Positions 46,804-59,948 of a DNA stretch of 64,000 nt are shown piece by piece. The DNA is from Jaltomata sinuosa (taxonomy: Eukaryota > Streptophyta > Magnoliopsida > Solanales > Solanaceae): the NCBI GenBank assembly GCA_003996215.1, contig QJPP01000055.1, positions 496,001-560,000 on the forward strand, read 5' to 3'. The notes below the pieces were generated by a model. The model did no database searches, was not told the origin of the DNA, and saw only the letters and a list, made by a program, of their open reading frames with translations. The position numbers and the translations under genes are program-made. Numbering within the stretch: position 1 is the stretch's first letter; the number at the start of each line of letters is the position of its first letter.

Positions 46804-47663
46804 AAACTAGTGAACTTCTGGCAAATATATAGATATTAGATCATTAAGACAAATAAGGAAAAAACTAAAGAATGTTCTACCATTTCTTGGGGCCAACTGC
46901 CTTTAAGAAACTAATTCTTCGAAGAATGAGAAGTACACTTCTTTGTAGAATTTAAGAGGTAAGAATATGCAAAAGTGGCATGAATTGCTGCACCTATTGG
47001 AAGGACATCCTCATCAACGAAGAAACATGAAGTGTGCGCGCGCATGAGCGCACATCTTAGGCGAAGCGTGGTCCATGCACAATTTTCATCGAAAAACTAT
47101 GTTAGCTATTATGAGTACTGTATAAATAATTTTGCACACCCTTAACACAACTGAGAAGCTAGGTGCTATTATCATGGTAATGGTGGTGGAAAAACAAGTG
47201 AAGGCGAGGAAGTAAAATGGGTTGGGAAGTTAAGGTGGCATCCACCTCATCAAAATGTCAGTGTCATTTGGGGTTGGGCATTTACTTTGAACAATTCTAA
47301 CAAAGAAGAGGTATGTTTTAACCACTTAAGTAACGACAGAAATATTTTATACCGATAATATAACGAAGGATAAAACTGTTTTCCTGGTAGATTTGAAACA
47401 TGTCGCTTATGAAAGTTTTGGAGAAACAAACTTAATTTTTGGATGCACCAAAAAAGTTACAAACCTTTTGAAGAATAATTATGTCTACGAAGAACTATGG
47501 TTTTCAAATCAATATGTCAAAATGTTGATTTTGTAAAGAAACAAATTAAATTAAGACTGATAAATTTGAATCGCCTATTTCACTTCCGTCTATGCTTGTA
47601 CATACTGCAATATTAACAATTATATTAAAATCCTCGTTAACTTGAAGAAACAAGATGACTTAG

Positions 47664-48768
47664 TATGCGTTTGGCCATAGATTTAATTATATTTTTTGGA
47701 AAGAAGAGAAGAGAGCACTTTATTTAGATCAGTATTTTAAAAGGCAGTCTTGAGACTCACCTCGGGGCTCACCCCGGGGCGAGGCACTGGCAAAACGCTT
47801 CGGGGCTCATGTGTGGGGCAGTGGGGCTTAAGTCTTGTGAGGCTTAAGCCCTGTGAGGCTTAAGCCCTAAGCGCCTGAGCGTACACCCCAAACACGCCTA
47901 ACGCCCAACGCCCAAGGCTCGCCTAACAGTTCTACCCAATTATGTGTCAAATTTCTTAGTCAACATTGTTGATCCTCATAATTCTTCAATAAATGAATGA
48001 TGCTTAGTAGTTTTTTTCATCTATAGAAATAAGAAAGTTGAGAAAACTAATTGCTTATTTACTATTTGAGAATGTCGTGAGGGTGAATATCACTTAACAT
48101 TTCTTTTTAAAACACATAGCTAGATTTTACATCTTCACTTGTCATTGATCTTCATGTTTTTAGTTCATATGTCTCAAAATTATCATATTTTATTGTTTTG
48201 TTATTTGAAAATATTTATTTTATTCATGAAGGAGTGATATATTAAATATAAAAATAGTTTATTAATTATTTCTTTTTTGGGAGGTAAATTGCATAGTATA
48301 GTCATATATTCTAAGAAATTCTGATTCTTTTATTATTTGGAGTTAAAATGTTAAAGTTGATTTGAATCTCATAGTAGTTTTTATATTATTCCATTATTTC
48401 TACTTGTAAAATGATGTTAGAAGTTTTATTTTCTATGAATTTCTTTAATCATGTTTTAAATTTTTAAAAATTATTAATGTATTTTATTTTACTATATTAT
48501 AAATTAAAAATTAAAGATCCATGGGGCTTACGCCTCGCCCCGTGCTAAGTAAAACGCTTCGCCTTACGCCCCCACCTTTTAAAACACTGATTTAGATTTT
48601 AGAATTTATGAAGATGAAGTTGGAAAGCACGTTTGGAGCATTTTTCATAATTTGAAATTCAACTCCAAGTTAAATTTGAAAATTTTATAATCAAACACTG
48701 ATTTTGAAATAAAGTGAAAAAATTATTTAGAAAAAAAAGTGAATAGTTCTCATGGTCAAACGACTTAT
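47664..48768. mobile_element. Outer hAT-like MITE hosting another
   Basis: TATGCGTTTGGCCATAGATT on the left and TCTCATGGTCAAACGACTTA on the right. Internal text after 48,600 (ATTTGAAATTCAACTCCAAG) matches the 3.8-kb and 36-kb elements. Split by the 860-bp element at 47,730. Confidence 0.6.
47730..48589. mobile_element. hAT MITE with 8-bp target duplication
   Basis: Terminal repeats CAGTATTTTAAAAGG / CCTTTTAAAACACTG; exact target duplication ATTTAGAT at 47,722-47,729 and 48,590-48,597. The left subterminal region is GC-rich with repeated TGAGGCTTAAGCCCT; the right one carries GGGGCTTACGCCTCGCCCCG. Same family as the copy at 34.7 kb. Confidence 0.9.
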
Positions 48769-48769
48769 T

Positions 48770-49406
48770 AATCTCATCACTTCATCAGTAATATACCACT
48801 TGATCTTAGACGTAGCAACTAGCATCTTGCTGCCTCTTAATTTTAATGTTAATGTCGTCATATAAGGTTGAAATTTTGATCCAGACAGTGAATGGAAACT
48901 ATGAGAAAACTGAGGAAATTAATCTCATGGACAATTGGTCCAGACTCCACAGTCCACACATTGTTACCTTTAGTGTGTGATTGCTGCCCAAAGAAAATGT
49001 TTTTCATGAAAAACGTTTTTCAAAAAAAATAAGTCAATTTCCTACCTTTTTTGTGTTCGAGACATAAGCAAAAACTATGACAAATACTAACATTTTCCTC
49101 TGTACCGAACATACCCTTAACCATTAAAGTATTGTCCAAGTTTGAGTTTCAAATTCAAGTGCGCAACGAGAAAACAAAGTTGTTGTGTTTTTTTTGGTAA
49201 TTAAAATAAAGATGATATCATTCTGCAAAGAGGTTTATAATAATAATAATAACAATAACAATAACAATAACAATAATAATATCCTGTCATTCTCATAATA
49301 TAAAGATCCAAAGACATCTATATCACAACTCTGAGGATGGACAAACAGATGAGTAGACAGAAAATTTCAACTAAGCTTGACATATGACATCAACCATCTG
49401 AGTTTG
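48770..49406. other. Spacer with microsatellite
   Basis: An (AAT/AAC)n tract lies at 49,229-49,282. A GTGTGTGATTG...AACATACCC fragment (48,974-49,120) resembles the 16.17-kb MITE family. Confidence 0.5.
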
Positions 49407-50808
49407 TCAGCCATTTTTTTGTCTCTGAGAGTTCTGGCTCTCTTCTTCCATGGCCTTCAATTTGTTCTTAATTGCAGCTATTTTGGCACTCTTGCTCATT
49501 TGCGCCGAGGAGCCAGCAACAAAGTTCGATTTGCTCGTCTCACCACCAGCTCCGAAAGAAGAATTTCCAGCCCCTTCCATCAAATATTTCTCGCTGGCAA
49601 GCCTAACGATCAAAGGTCGCCCACAGACCAATCTTCCATGCATCTTCTCCTTGGCCAATACAGCTTCCTGCATGCTCACTTTAAACAAAGAAATCAGTAA
49701 CTACTCCCACTGATTAGGAACTGAGAGTTCTGCAACTTACCTCTTTAGTGCTAAACTGGACAAAAGCATAGCCACGTGGCTCCCCACGCTTAGGGCCACG
49801 AGTGTGCCACAGGAAGTCTTCTGCGACAATCTTTCCAAAGGAAGAAAACATCTTAATCAAAGCAGCCCTGTCGTAAGAAAATAATTATATAATCAGGTGA
49901 AGCAAGTCCTAAGCAATATAATATTCCAATGCTACAAGTTCACCAGGGGATTCGATTGCAGAGATCTATCCTTACTCTGATATCCTAAGATCAAGGTTTC
50001 CAACATAAAGTCTGCTTTCAGACTTATCATCCAAAGAGTTATTAGGATCCTGCAATCACATTAAAAACACATAATTACCAATTGCCAGAATCACAATTAC
50101 AAGTGAGACATACTAGAGTAACTCTTTTTTTTGCTATGATTATTCTAGAGTAACTTATATGACTTAAGTGTGTGTTTGGTAGGACGGAAGATGTTTTCCA
50201 AGAAAAAGTCATTTTCTGGTGTTTACTATGATGAAAGTTTTTCTCCATGGAAAACGTCTTCCATCAAAAGGAGGAAATGACTTCCTTCACTTATGGGTGG
50301 AAGTCATTTTCCTTGCAACTATCCTAACTTTTAACTTCACATTACTTGTTTCAACCAACACTTAAACACATTTTTATTAATCTCTAGTACTCAATAGTTT
50401 CATCAAAACAGTCTCCAATTTACTGATATTATTATTACTCTTCAACATATATTTTTTCCAAGAAAAAAACCAGAAAACATTTTCCCTGATGGTTTTTTTT
50501 TTTAAAAAGGTCTGCAATTATACGTTTTCACTGAAAATCTTTTGGGAAGTGATATTTTTGTAAAACTTTTTATTGTAACCGAGAAATCCCTGAAAGCCAA
50601 TGGCGCACAGTTCAAAACTTGGTGGATAATGGCCCTCCCCTCTACCCTTCTCCACTTAAATACTAGGCTTTCTCTGCAACTGATTGCAAACACATGAAGT
50701 GTGCCTAACCCAATATCACTGCGTTCTTACCACTACAGGAAAGCCCTTGGGGGACGATAATTCTAAAAAACATCTGAAAGCAGAAGCAATTTCAAGCACC
50801 ATCAGCAT
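49407..50808 (-). CDS. RNA-binding protein 18-like (single RRM), 4 coding exons
   Basis: Small nuclear RRM protein of the RBM18 type; its exact role in plants is unknown to me. Coding exons on the minus strand: 50808-50731, 50049-49976, 49867-49741, 49667-49407. They join in frame to 179 codons with GT-AG borders. RRM landmarks: RNP2 SRLYVGNLDL, RNP1 RGYAFVQF, then AKEKMHGRLVCGRPLIVRLA. A basic tail MSKSAKIAAIKNKLKAMEEE ends the protein. Between RNP2 and RNP1 the EDFLWHTRGPKRGEPRG stretch is characteristic of this family. The start is the ATG at 50,806-50,808, with a second in-frame ATG six bases on; the exon may begin at 50,811 after CTCAG. An upstream frame in the probable 5' exon ends in a stop. 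Confidence 0.88.
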
Positions 50809-50811
50809 AAC

Positions 50812-52735
50812 CTGAGCACTCGTAAAAACTAAATAAAATATTATGGATTTTACCATGCAGAACAAATGGACCTGGTAACCTATGCAGCATCAATCCACAA
50901 GCAAAATAGAATGTTGGTGTCTAGAATACTGCAGCCGCGTAAGACCTGCATTACAAAGAGAGTTTTACTTCAAAATACTCCAACTAAGTAGTCTATATTT
51001 ATCATTTCAGATGCAACATAGCTGAGCATAAGTTCCACACACTCTTTCCCTGCATTGTCACCATGGAAAGGAAGATAAATTTCATGTGAACTTAAGAATT
51101 CAGCATAACTCATTTTGTTTAGGCATGTCAGACCGTGAAGCTACCACCAACATCTCCCCCTCCTCTTCCTCCTCTTCCTCCTCTCTCATCTGAACGCAAA
51201 ATTTATCCTCCAATTTTCACTGATCCCAAGTGTCTTGTGGTCTTCCTAAAAACGAAGGCATCTTTCCCAGAACATAGGCATGTACCCCACACATCCTGTC
51301 CTCGGGAGGACAAGAGCTAATGGCAACCAAGTTCACGTTTTAAAGCATTGATTTCATGTTTCATATTTAGTTGTCTATTGGATTCAAAAAGTATTTATTC
51401 CATTCTCTACAAAGGCCTCACACATCTAGGTTCCTCACACCCTCACTGAACCTCACATTGGGCTGGGATGGACAGGGAGACGAGAGCTTGTCTCCTAGAT
51501 CACCTTTGGACCATAGATGTAAAATGAACATTTTTTCCTTATGAATTTAAAAGGCAATACCAAACTAGTTGGCATTAGGGCATAGTCATGCTGGTATGAT
51601 TACATATAATCCCGTGCCGCAAAGGAGTCATTTTAATCTTTTTATGATTTGTAAGTCAGTAGAAAAAATATAGAACTCCAAATATGGAACATTTGAATGG
51701 AACGGGCAAATGGAGTGAAATGAATAATACAATTTAGAACTCCGACTAGCTTAAGATTGAGGTATACTTGTTAATTCATCATAAACCAATACCAAAGATG
51801 TAACCCCACGCCATCTACCAAAATTAATAAAAGCTAGGGAGGTGATGAAGACCAATTTAACCTTTGTGCCATAGATAAGAACTAAAACAACTCACCCTAC
51901 GAAATTTAAAGGTGAAAACATAATTCTCAAGACCTCGTGCATTCTATCCATAAATAAGACTGATCTCCTCCCCAGCCAATTTGGCTGTAGAAGTCTAGGG
52001 GAGGGGACGGTCAGTTAGACGCCCAACTTGAGATTTGGACTGCAAATGTAAACAGAACAACTTTATCTGCGAAAAAATATATGGAGAAGTGAGTTCTCAA
52101 AATGAATACCAGGGTGACCCCTAAACCCATCTATTAAAAAATTAAGAACTATTTTCTCCCCGAGAAATTGCATCTTTTGAACAAAAAAATCATCTTCCCA
52201 AGTATAATAATCGGAACAGTAACATGCCACAAACCTCAATCATTCAAATCATGTTTGATAGACACAAATGACTTGTCATGCTCTGCTAACCACTTTAACA
52301 ATGATACACAACTTCCCCTTCCAAATCCATCCCTCATCACCCCTAACTTTTCACAATCGATGCCTAGTTAACCTTCATCTTCCACATTGGCAATTTTCAA
52401 TATTTCCTCAGTATCATAAACTCGAGGGAAAAACAATGTAAATCACCATTCTACTCTAAGTTGATCGTGATGCTTGATTAGTAACCCAGATCTAGAATCC
52501 TAGTAATAAATAAGCTAATCTATAACCCCCAACAAGTTGGAACTCAAATTTTACACATATTTGCTTAATTTACAAGGAATTTTGGAGCTCCTAAATACAT
52601 CTAGAAGGCAGGCCAAAATGCAAATCAACCGAACAACAAAAAGATATAACCAATAAATTCTACTTATTCAACAAATCTAGCAGAAAACTGGAACATATAT
52701 AGGCAAAGTAAAATGAGTAATTAAAGTGAGCTTAC
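50812..52735 (-). other. Probable 5' UTR intron of the RBM18-like gene
   Basis: No coding exon seen. Contains a CCT-rich tract (51,148-51,190) and plain unique sequence. A GTAAGC donor lies at the end of the candidate 5' exon and a CTCAG acceptor at 50,812-50,816. Confidence 0.5.
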
Positions 52736-52915
52736 TTGAAATTTTGCTGGATTATTATCGCGATCAAAGGAACAAATTTGTTTACGTAAAAGGTTTTATT
52801 GGATTAGTTTTGTCCCTCTTCTACTTCTGTGCCCTTCTATCCGACGCTCGATGGATTTGGGTCAGTTCACTGGTGGATTTCCTGCTGCCAGTCGACCCAA
52901 TAAAGATTTAAGCCC
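52736..52915 (-). other. Probable non-coding 5' exon of the RBM18-like gene
   Basis: On the minus strand, a segment starting near AATCTTTATTGGGTCGACTG and ending AGCAAAATTTCAA|GTAAGC. It has the mixed composition of a plant leader and a good donor. It is not essential to the coding model, and its extent is inferred. Confidence 0.4.
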
Positions 52916-53572
52916 ACCAACAATAATGTTGTTTTTCTTATTTTTGTTTGGTGATGAGTGATTGTATGTCCTTGTGTATATTACATGTATGTCCTAGGTA
53001 TGTGGTGGTGGCTATAATTATTGTTTTGGTGGTGGGTTGAAAGTAAAAAATGGTTTATACATATTGTATATCATTGTATGTTTGGACTTTGGTGTACGTT
53101 TGACGTATATTTATTGTATGTCTTATGTATCACTGTACATACAATAATGTACACACAAAATACGAGTACATACAACGACATTCAATTGTGCATATTACTG
53201 TATGCTTGTGTGTATATTATGTGTATGTCAAATATGTTAGGTGTATTTCAAGTATACATATGATATACAAAATATACAAGTGTGTATATACAGATACACA
53301 AACTAGTTAGATTTTATATACTTTGTAAAATTAATGTTGTTATATTTTGTAAAGTTAATGATATCTCTATCATTAGCAATAAGTGTCATTAATATTGTTA
53401 GTATGATAAAGCAATAATCATTAAATGCTTGGAATGAGAATTATACAGCATTGTCAATGTGAATAGACTTGATCATATTATCAGAAAACTATGTCCGTAA
53501 TCGAATTATTTGTACCAATAATTTTGGATACTTTATTTGATATGCTATACATAGTCATAAAAAGAAAAAAAA
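52916..53572. repeat. TGTATG-rich low-complexity region
   Basis: From about 52,965 to 53,300, phrases such as TGTATGTC, TGTATATTA and their complements recur irregularly. No gene. Confidence 0.6.
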
Positions 53573-53825
53573 TACTCCATTCATTTTAATTTGTTTGACT
53601 TACTTTTCTTTTTAATCGGTTTAAAAAAGAATGACCATTTCCCTTTTTAACAACTCTTTAATTTTAACTTTTCACATGACATGTTTAAGACCACATGATT
53701 AAAGGTCATTTAGGTACATTTGACATATCTTTAATTTAAGATCACAAGATTCGAAAGTCTTCTTTATTTTCTTAAACTCTGTGTCAAGTCAAAATAGGTC
53801 AAACAAATTGAAACAGAGGGAGTAG
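53573..53825. mobile_element. Intact Stowaway-like MITE (sister of the one split at 25.3 kb)
   Basis: Starts TACTCCATTCATTTTAATTT and ends AATTGAAACAGAGGGAGTAG. Collinear with 25,293-25,447 plus 28,537-28,638, giving the empty site for the solo LTR. Confidence 0.88.
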
Positions 53826-54616
53826 TTTTATTGGGTACTGCAAAATTATAAAAAAATAAATAAATAAATTAAAACTTAGATAGAATTGAACGGAGTGGGT
53901 TATGACCCGCATTTTAGCCCCAATCTAAGTAACTTTCAACTCATTTTAATTTGCCCAAATTCAGCTCAACCCTTCCATTTAACACCTCAATGCAAAATTG
54001 TGGTGGGCTGGTGACTCTTTCGAAGCCTTCAATTAAATTATCAAAAATTGAAGTAACATTCACCTTACCCATAACTAAGCAAATGAGAAAATTTCCTGTC
54101 TTTGAATAGTGTTTGAGTTGCAGCAGAATCAATCAAATAAATGTTTTCGCAATTGAATGTTAATCCAACTTACTTTGAGAAATATTCATATTCTATTTTT
54201 CAAAATAATTTATTGAGATAAGTAGAGTCTCATGTTAATAACGTGTTAAAAATAACAAAGCTAGAAAAAGAAGAATATTATAGAGAAAGATAAAGAAAAA
54301 AGAGAGATTATTATTTCTCTTGAGGAATGAAATATAATGAATGAGAATCCCCTTATTTATGGGAAAAAACTATCTTTATCCGAAACAATTAATCATAACT
54401 TTCTCCAGAGAATAAATAAATATATACAATATGTGTAAACTATATTTATAACAAAAATAGAATAATATTATTAGTTATGATAATTAGAGCCCTATTTTAT
54501 CATATCTATCCAATTAGCTCTTGTCTAAATCAATAGTAGTAATTACTCTGTGTCATTGTCATTAATTTATAGTAATAGTCTAGAATCTAGATCATGTGAT
54601 ACCACAGGTCCTTCAT
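53826..54616. other. Spacer with possible retroelement remnant
   Basis: Around 54,230, CATGTTAATAACGTGTTAAA followed by AAGAAAAAAGAGAGATTATT resembles the primer-site/leader junction of a copia-type element, but no LTR pair could be drawn. Confidence 0.35.
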
Positions 54617-55557
54617 CAGGGGCGGACCTACATAGGTTCAAGTGGGTTCATATAAATCCATTTCGTCAAAAAATTACACGGTATATATGTATACGTAATC
54701 AGTTTTTGAAAATGTTGGACTATATAATTAATTTTGAACCCACTTTAACAAGTGAATGTTTAGCCTAGTGGCAAAAGCGGGTTCAAGGATTATAGTCCTG
54801 AGTCCCGTGACTCCTGTTCGAACCCCACCCTCACCAATCGTTTTCTTTTAAAAATTAAATGTTCAGCACGGCAGCACCTAATTTAGCATATGTCTTTGCT
54901 CAGTTTTTTTTTTAATAATTATTATTATAATATTACTTCCAATAAAAAAGGAACTTAATCTAAATAAAAAAGGCATGTAACAAAAAAAAAAAAAAAACTC
55001 TAGCCTCCACATTAACACTTAAATGAGTTATTAAAAAATGTTAAAACGCAAATAATTAACAATAAGTGAAATTAATTCTCATGACAGTGACTTTTTTTCA
55101 ATTTTTTTATGTTTTTTTACATAGACGTCTTGTGTTGTAGGTATATTCTAGGTATACTAGTTTGGTTGCAAGTATAACTTTATAAGGTATGAAAACTATA
55201 GCATTAGCAATACAATATTTGGTTAGTATTTTGATATTTGCATAAAATCTGATATTGACGGTTGCGTTTGGTTGTCCATTTTATTGCCCGCTTAAAAACA
55301 TCAAGTGCTAGAATGAATTGCGAAACTGAATGGATGATGATTTCATGAGCATTTGTATGGTGCCTTAGGTAGAAAAAAGAATATTTAATATTATTTTTAA
55401 TGAGATCATTATGAATAGGTTTCAAGAAATGAAAATTCGTAGAATATAATTATAATAATATATTTTAATTAATTAAACTTTTATTTTATTTACTTCTTTG
55501 CGTATTTATTTTTTTATATATTGAACCCACTTGATGAAAATCCTGAGTCCATCACCG
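54617..55557. mobile_element. Non-autonomous hAT element, 941 bp
   Basis: Exact 8-bp target duplication TCCTTCAT (54,609-54,616 and 55,558-55,565). Left end CAGGGGCGGACCTACATAGG with AAGTGGGTTCA; right end TGAACCCACTTGATGAAAAT then GAGTCCATCACCG, an imperfect inverse. A tRNA-like SINE segment with A box TTTAGCCTAGTGGCAAAAGC and B box CCTGTTCGAACCCCACCC lies at about 54,766-54,835. No transposase. Confidence 0.88.
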
Positions 55558-55565
55558 TCCTTCAT

Positions 55566-56480
55566 AATATTGACATTTAATGATGCATTTTTCTTTATTG
55601 AACTATTACGGCTACTTTTAAGTTTTCATGTCGCAAGTTTCTATGTTTAATTGAAGCTTACACATCATAAGAAAACGTACTTCCACATGGCATGTTCTTT
55701 ATATTATTTTATAAAGATTTTAAATGAAATTCTTCTAAGATAAACAAAAAAAAAGAAAAAAAAAAGAACTTCAATAAAACGTTACAAAATCATAGATGCA
55801 CATGGAAAAATTCCGAGATACGACATTTAAGAGCATTCCCAAGATACATTTAAATTCAATATATCGACAAATTTGACACCAACTTTAGATCAACTGCTTA
55901 TTCTTTTTCATTGTGTGATTTATTATTTTATTTTCGCTAAGTCTTTTTTTCATGGTCAAAAGATAAAATAACACATATTTTTAATGTATCCTGATTACTT
56001 TATTTATTTTTATTTTATAATTGTGAAATTCGAATTAACTCGTGCTCATCTCGATTAATTTCATGAAATACTTCAAAAAAAGACACTGATCATCAAAGCT
56101 TGAATAAATGAAAAAGATTCACCTAATATTTTTTCGTCATTACTTTGTTTTCTTTTGGCTGTTTGTATACTCGATTAAACAATGAAAAGCAAGATAAACA
56201 GATTCATATTTTTGTTTCTATTAAAATCCTAACACGTTTTTAGTAGGTATGTTATTATTGAATTAGGTAATTGGTAGGTGTCTATTAGTGAAAACAGCCA
56301 CTTAACTTTGCAATTTCTGTATTATTGACAAAAAAAGTGTGCGAACAACTTGCAATCTGACTAGAAAAATTATTGTGAATACTGATTTTGGCCTTTATCA
56401 AGTTGGTTAATGGAGAAATATTTGCAACCATTGGTTAAAAGACAAAATAACAAGAAAAGTAATACCAAACAACACTTCAA
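55566..56480. other. AT-rich spacer
   Basis: No gene or repeat recognised. Confidence 0.5.
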
Positions 56481-57855
56481 CGGTCGGTAAACAGTACACG
56501 CAGCGGAAGCATTCCAGAAACATACTGCTTACATGAATAATAGACAACAAATACCAACATGTAGTACACATAAAGCGTGCTGAAAATTAACCAAGAATTA
56601 CCTCTTGAAGCGTGAGCAGATATCTTGAAGTAAGCCCGACTTTAGTTCTACAGTCTTCTCCAGTGATCCCAAATTCACAGTTGAACTCTCTTAATACTTG
56701 GGTGGACAAGTATTGTACTGAAAATCAATTGTTTTTTTCTAGGTTGGAAAAACTTCTAATTCAAAAGGGAGAATAAGAAACCTATGTATATTTCAAAAAC
56801 AAGAAAAACAAAACTTGTACTTTTTGTTTCAAAACCAACAAAAACGTGTACTTTTTGTTTTCCTTTTTTTTTCTTTTTTTTTCTTTCCCCTAGAAAATAG
56901 GATTTTGAGTTCTAGTTAAATATGGACACTGTAGAGATCACAGAATTAATTACTGAGGCTCCCTATTATGGAAATAATTTAAAATATTAATTTAAATTAT
57001 TCTTACCATAATAAATTACAAATCATTCCACTAGAAATTCATAATTGCACTCCTTTATTTATATTTTGAAATTTCCTATTAAACACTTATGTAATTCCCC
57101 ATGTTAAGATTACAGATACTAATCAATAAATTAAATTACTGACGAATTTAATTAATGATTAATTTTCTTTAAAGCAATACTTAACTTATTTCAATTGTCG
57201 GATCCATAAATCCACCGGCCGGGTTTACACATGAAAACTTATAAGCTTCTCATAAAAGGCGTATCATCAATCTCTATACCGAGACATAGATTCCATCAGC
57301 TAACTTATTATTTCACCAATATATATTATTATCATCCAATCTATCAAGCATATTGACCCATCTCAGGATCTTGCCTTTTAATAAATCAAAACGATAATTA
57401 ATATATACAGCTCATAATAGTTATATCAAGATTGAGAATATAAGTACATTTAATAATTTAGAGAATATGTTTTTATCAATCAGTCTAAAACATCTATCTT
57501 TACTCGGTCATGTTCAATACATACAAAATGCACTAGCACGAGAAGTTAGAACTATACCGTTCTCGCAATCAAGATAAATTACTTTTAATCTCGTGCTACA
57601 ATCATTCTGGTGGTTTGTCCAAATTTTCATCTACGATTGTGAACTATAACTTTAACTTATAAGAACTGATGATTTAATCTTCTGTGTATAAGCTCAAACT
57701 CTATACACCAAATCATCTACTATATAAGTTGAGGACACATATATGACAAAATGATTTATTTAATGTAACCCTTTATTGAATTAAATAAATAAATAAATAA
57801 TCATTCAATAAACAATACTATATCAAAACTGCATGGTTAATAGTATATCCTAACA
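56480..57855 (-). repeat. Copia 3' LTR
   Basis: About 1.37 kb, ending TATATCCTAACA at 57,855 (read on plus). Next to it, the minus-strand AGTGGGCGAT stretch is the polypurine tract. Collinear with the right LTR, with small differences. One is a gain or loss of AGAGGAGCTCTCCCAATTCA near 63,080 relative to 56,760. Confidence 0.88.
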
Positions 57856-58125
57856 ATCGCCCACTTAGACTCATAACCATGCACCTATAACTCTAACGCC
57901 CATTCCTTCTACATGCTTATCAAAAGACTTTTGTGGCAAGGCTTTTGTGAAAGGGTCTGCCAGGTTGTTCTCTGATGCAATTTTCGCAACTACCACATCT
58001 CCTCTCTGCACTATGTCTCGAATCAAATGGTACTTACGCTCAATGTGTTTTGCCCTCTTATGACTCCGTGGTTCCTTTGAATTTGCAACCGCACCACTAT
58101 TGTCACAATAAATAATAAGTGGGGC

Positions 58126-59718
58126 TTATATCGCAGGGACTACCGCCAAGTCTTTTAGAAAGTTTCTGAGCCATACCGCCTCCTTAGCTGCCTCAGAGGC
58201 TTCTACATACCAGGCTTCCATGGTGGAATCAGCAACACAAGTTTGCTTGATGCTCCTCCAAACAACAGCTGCACCTCCCAAGGTAAACACATTTCCAGAG
58301 GTCGACTTACGAGAGTCCTTGTCAAACTGGAAATCTGAGTTTGTGTACCCAATTGGCACCAACTTATTCGAATGGTAGACTAGCATGTAATCCCTAGTCC
58401 TTTTCATGTACTTGATTGTATGCTTAACTGTCGTTCAATGATCTCGTCCAGGATTAGACTGAAATCTGCTAACCATGCCTACAGCAAAGCAGATATCAGG
58501 TCTAGTACACAACATCTCATACATGAGGCTTCCAACAGCTGATGCATAAGGAACCGCCTTCATGTTTTCTGTCTCAACATCTTTCTTAGGACATTGATCC
58601 TTAGATAGAGAAATTCCATGTCTGAAAGAAAGAAATTCTTTCTTGGAATCATGCATGCTGAGCCTGGTAAGAATAGTATCAATGTAAAGAGCTTGAGATA
58701 AGCCTAACATCCTTTTCTTGCGATCACGTAGAACCTTGACTCCAAGTATGTGAGTAGCTTCTCCCGAATCCTTCATATCAAAATTACTGGACAACCATTC
58801 CTTAACTGAATTCAACAAGCCCACGTTATTTCCTATGAGCAAGATATCATCTACATACAATACCAGAAAAATCACTTTATCCCCATTCCACTTTTTGTAC
58901 ATACAAGATTCATCAAGACATTGCTCAAAACCAAAGGTTTTAACCGCATTGTCAAAACAAGTGTTCCATGCCCTAGAAGTTTGCTTTAATCCATAAATGG
59001 ATCTTTTAAGCTTGCACAACATGTGTTCTTGACCTTTTTGAATGAAACCGTCTGGTTGTCGCATAAAAATGCTTTCATCAAGACTTCCATTAAGGAAAGT
59101 TGTCTTGACATCCATTTGCCAAATCTCATAATCATAATGAGCAGCAATGGATAAGAGAATTCTAATAGACTTAAGCATGGCTACTGGCGAAAAGGTTTCC
59201 TCATAATCGATCCCTTCTTTCTGAGTAAACCCTTTTGCAACAAGCCTAGCTTTGTAAGTTTGCATTTTTCCGTCTACTCCTCTCTTTTTCTTATAGATCC
59301 ACTTGCATCCAATGGGTTTGACTCCATCTACAGGTGGTTCTACAAGATCCCAGACTTTATTGGAATACATGGACTCTATTTCTGATTTCATAGCAACAAT
59401 CCCTTTTTCTGCATCTTTATCATGTAGTGCTTCATCGTAATTCACGGGTTTGGTATTCAACTCTTCAGGGATTCTGTCAAAAGACTCTCCCAAGAGTGCG
59501 TATCGAATTGGTTTTCTTATCTCTCTCCCACTACGACGAGACACTATAAGAGAGGCAGGTGCTGAAAAAGGTGCACTAGTATGATCTTGTGGTTGAACCA
59601 CATCATTTATAGGATCTTGAGTCTCTATGTTACTCTCAGCACCTTGCGGTGTGGGAATATCAACGACTTCTTTCTCTAGTGCAATTTCCTCAATACAACT
59701 CCCACTACTTTGATGCAA
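58126..59718 (-). pseudogene. Copia reverse transcriptase and RNase H, broken
   Basis: The 59,718-58,435 segment carries KARLVAKGFTQKEGIDYEET, FSPVAMLKSIR, the QMDVKTTFLNG block (one catalytic Asp; usual A of KTAFLNG is T) and YVDDILLIG with the catalytic Asp pair. The RNase H part is in the next frame (58,407-58,126: DSRKSTSGNVFTLGGAAVVW, then EASEAAKEAVWLRNFL). The two are separated by a frame change near 58,420. Upstream acidic and proline-rich linker residues are typical. Confidence 0.92.
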
Positions 59719-59948
59719 TGGATTTTCGGAACCTTGTACTTATGGAACTGTATGTTCATCAACATCTCTCCCACTACTTAAAAACAATGGTATGTTAATC
59801 CTAACATCTGGGGTTTGATTTTGATTTTCATTATTGTCAGTAGATTGATTTTGAATTGTTATCTCATTGCTTAATTTTTGTAAAATTAGTTTACTTCTAG
59901 GAACGTGGTTTGTTAAAAAAATCCTTTCTAGAAACTTGGCATTTGTAC

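Noticed and set aside
49377..49713. Plus-strand open frames over the RBM18-like last exon
   Set aside because: Antisense of a well-supported RRM exon with correct splice sites on the minus strand.
54766..54835. tRNA gene
   Set aside because: Boxes are present, but the D and T arms do not fold properly and it sits inside a transposon.
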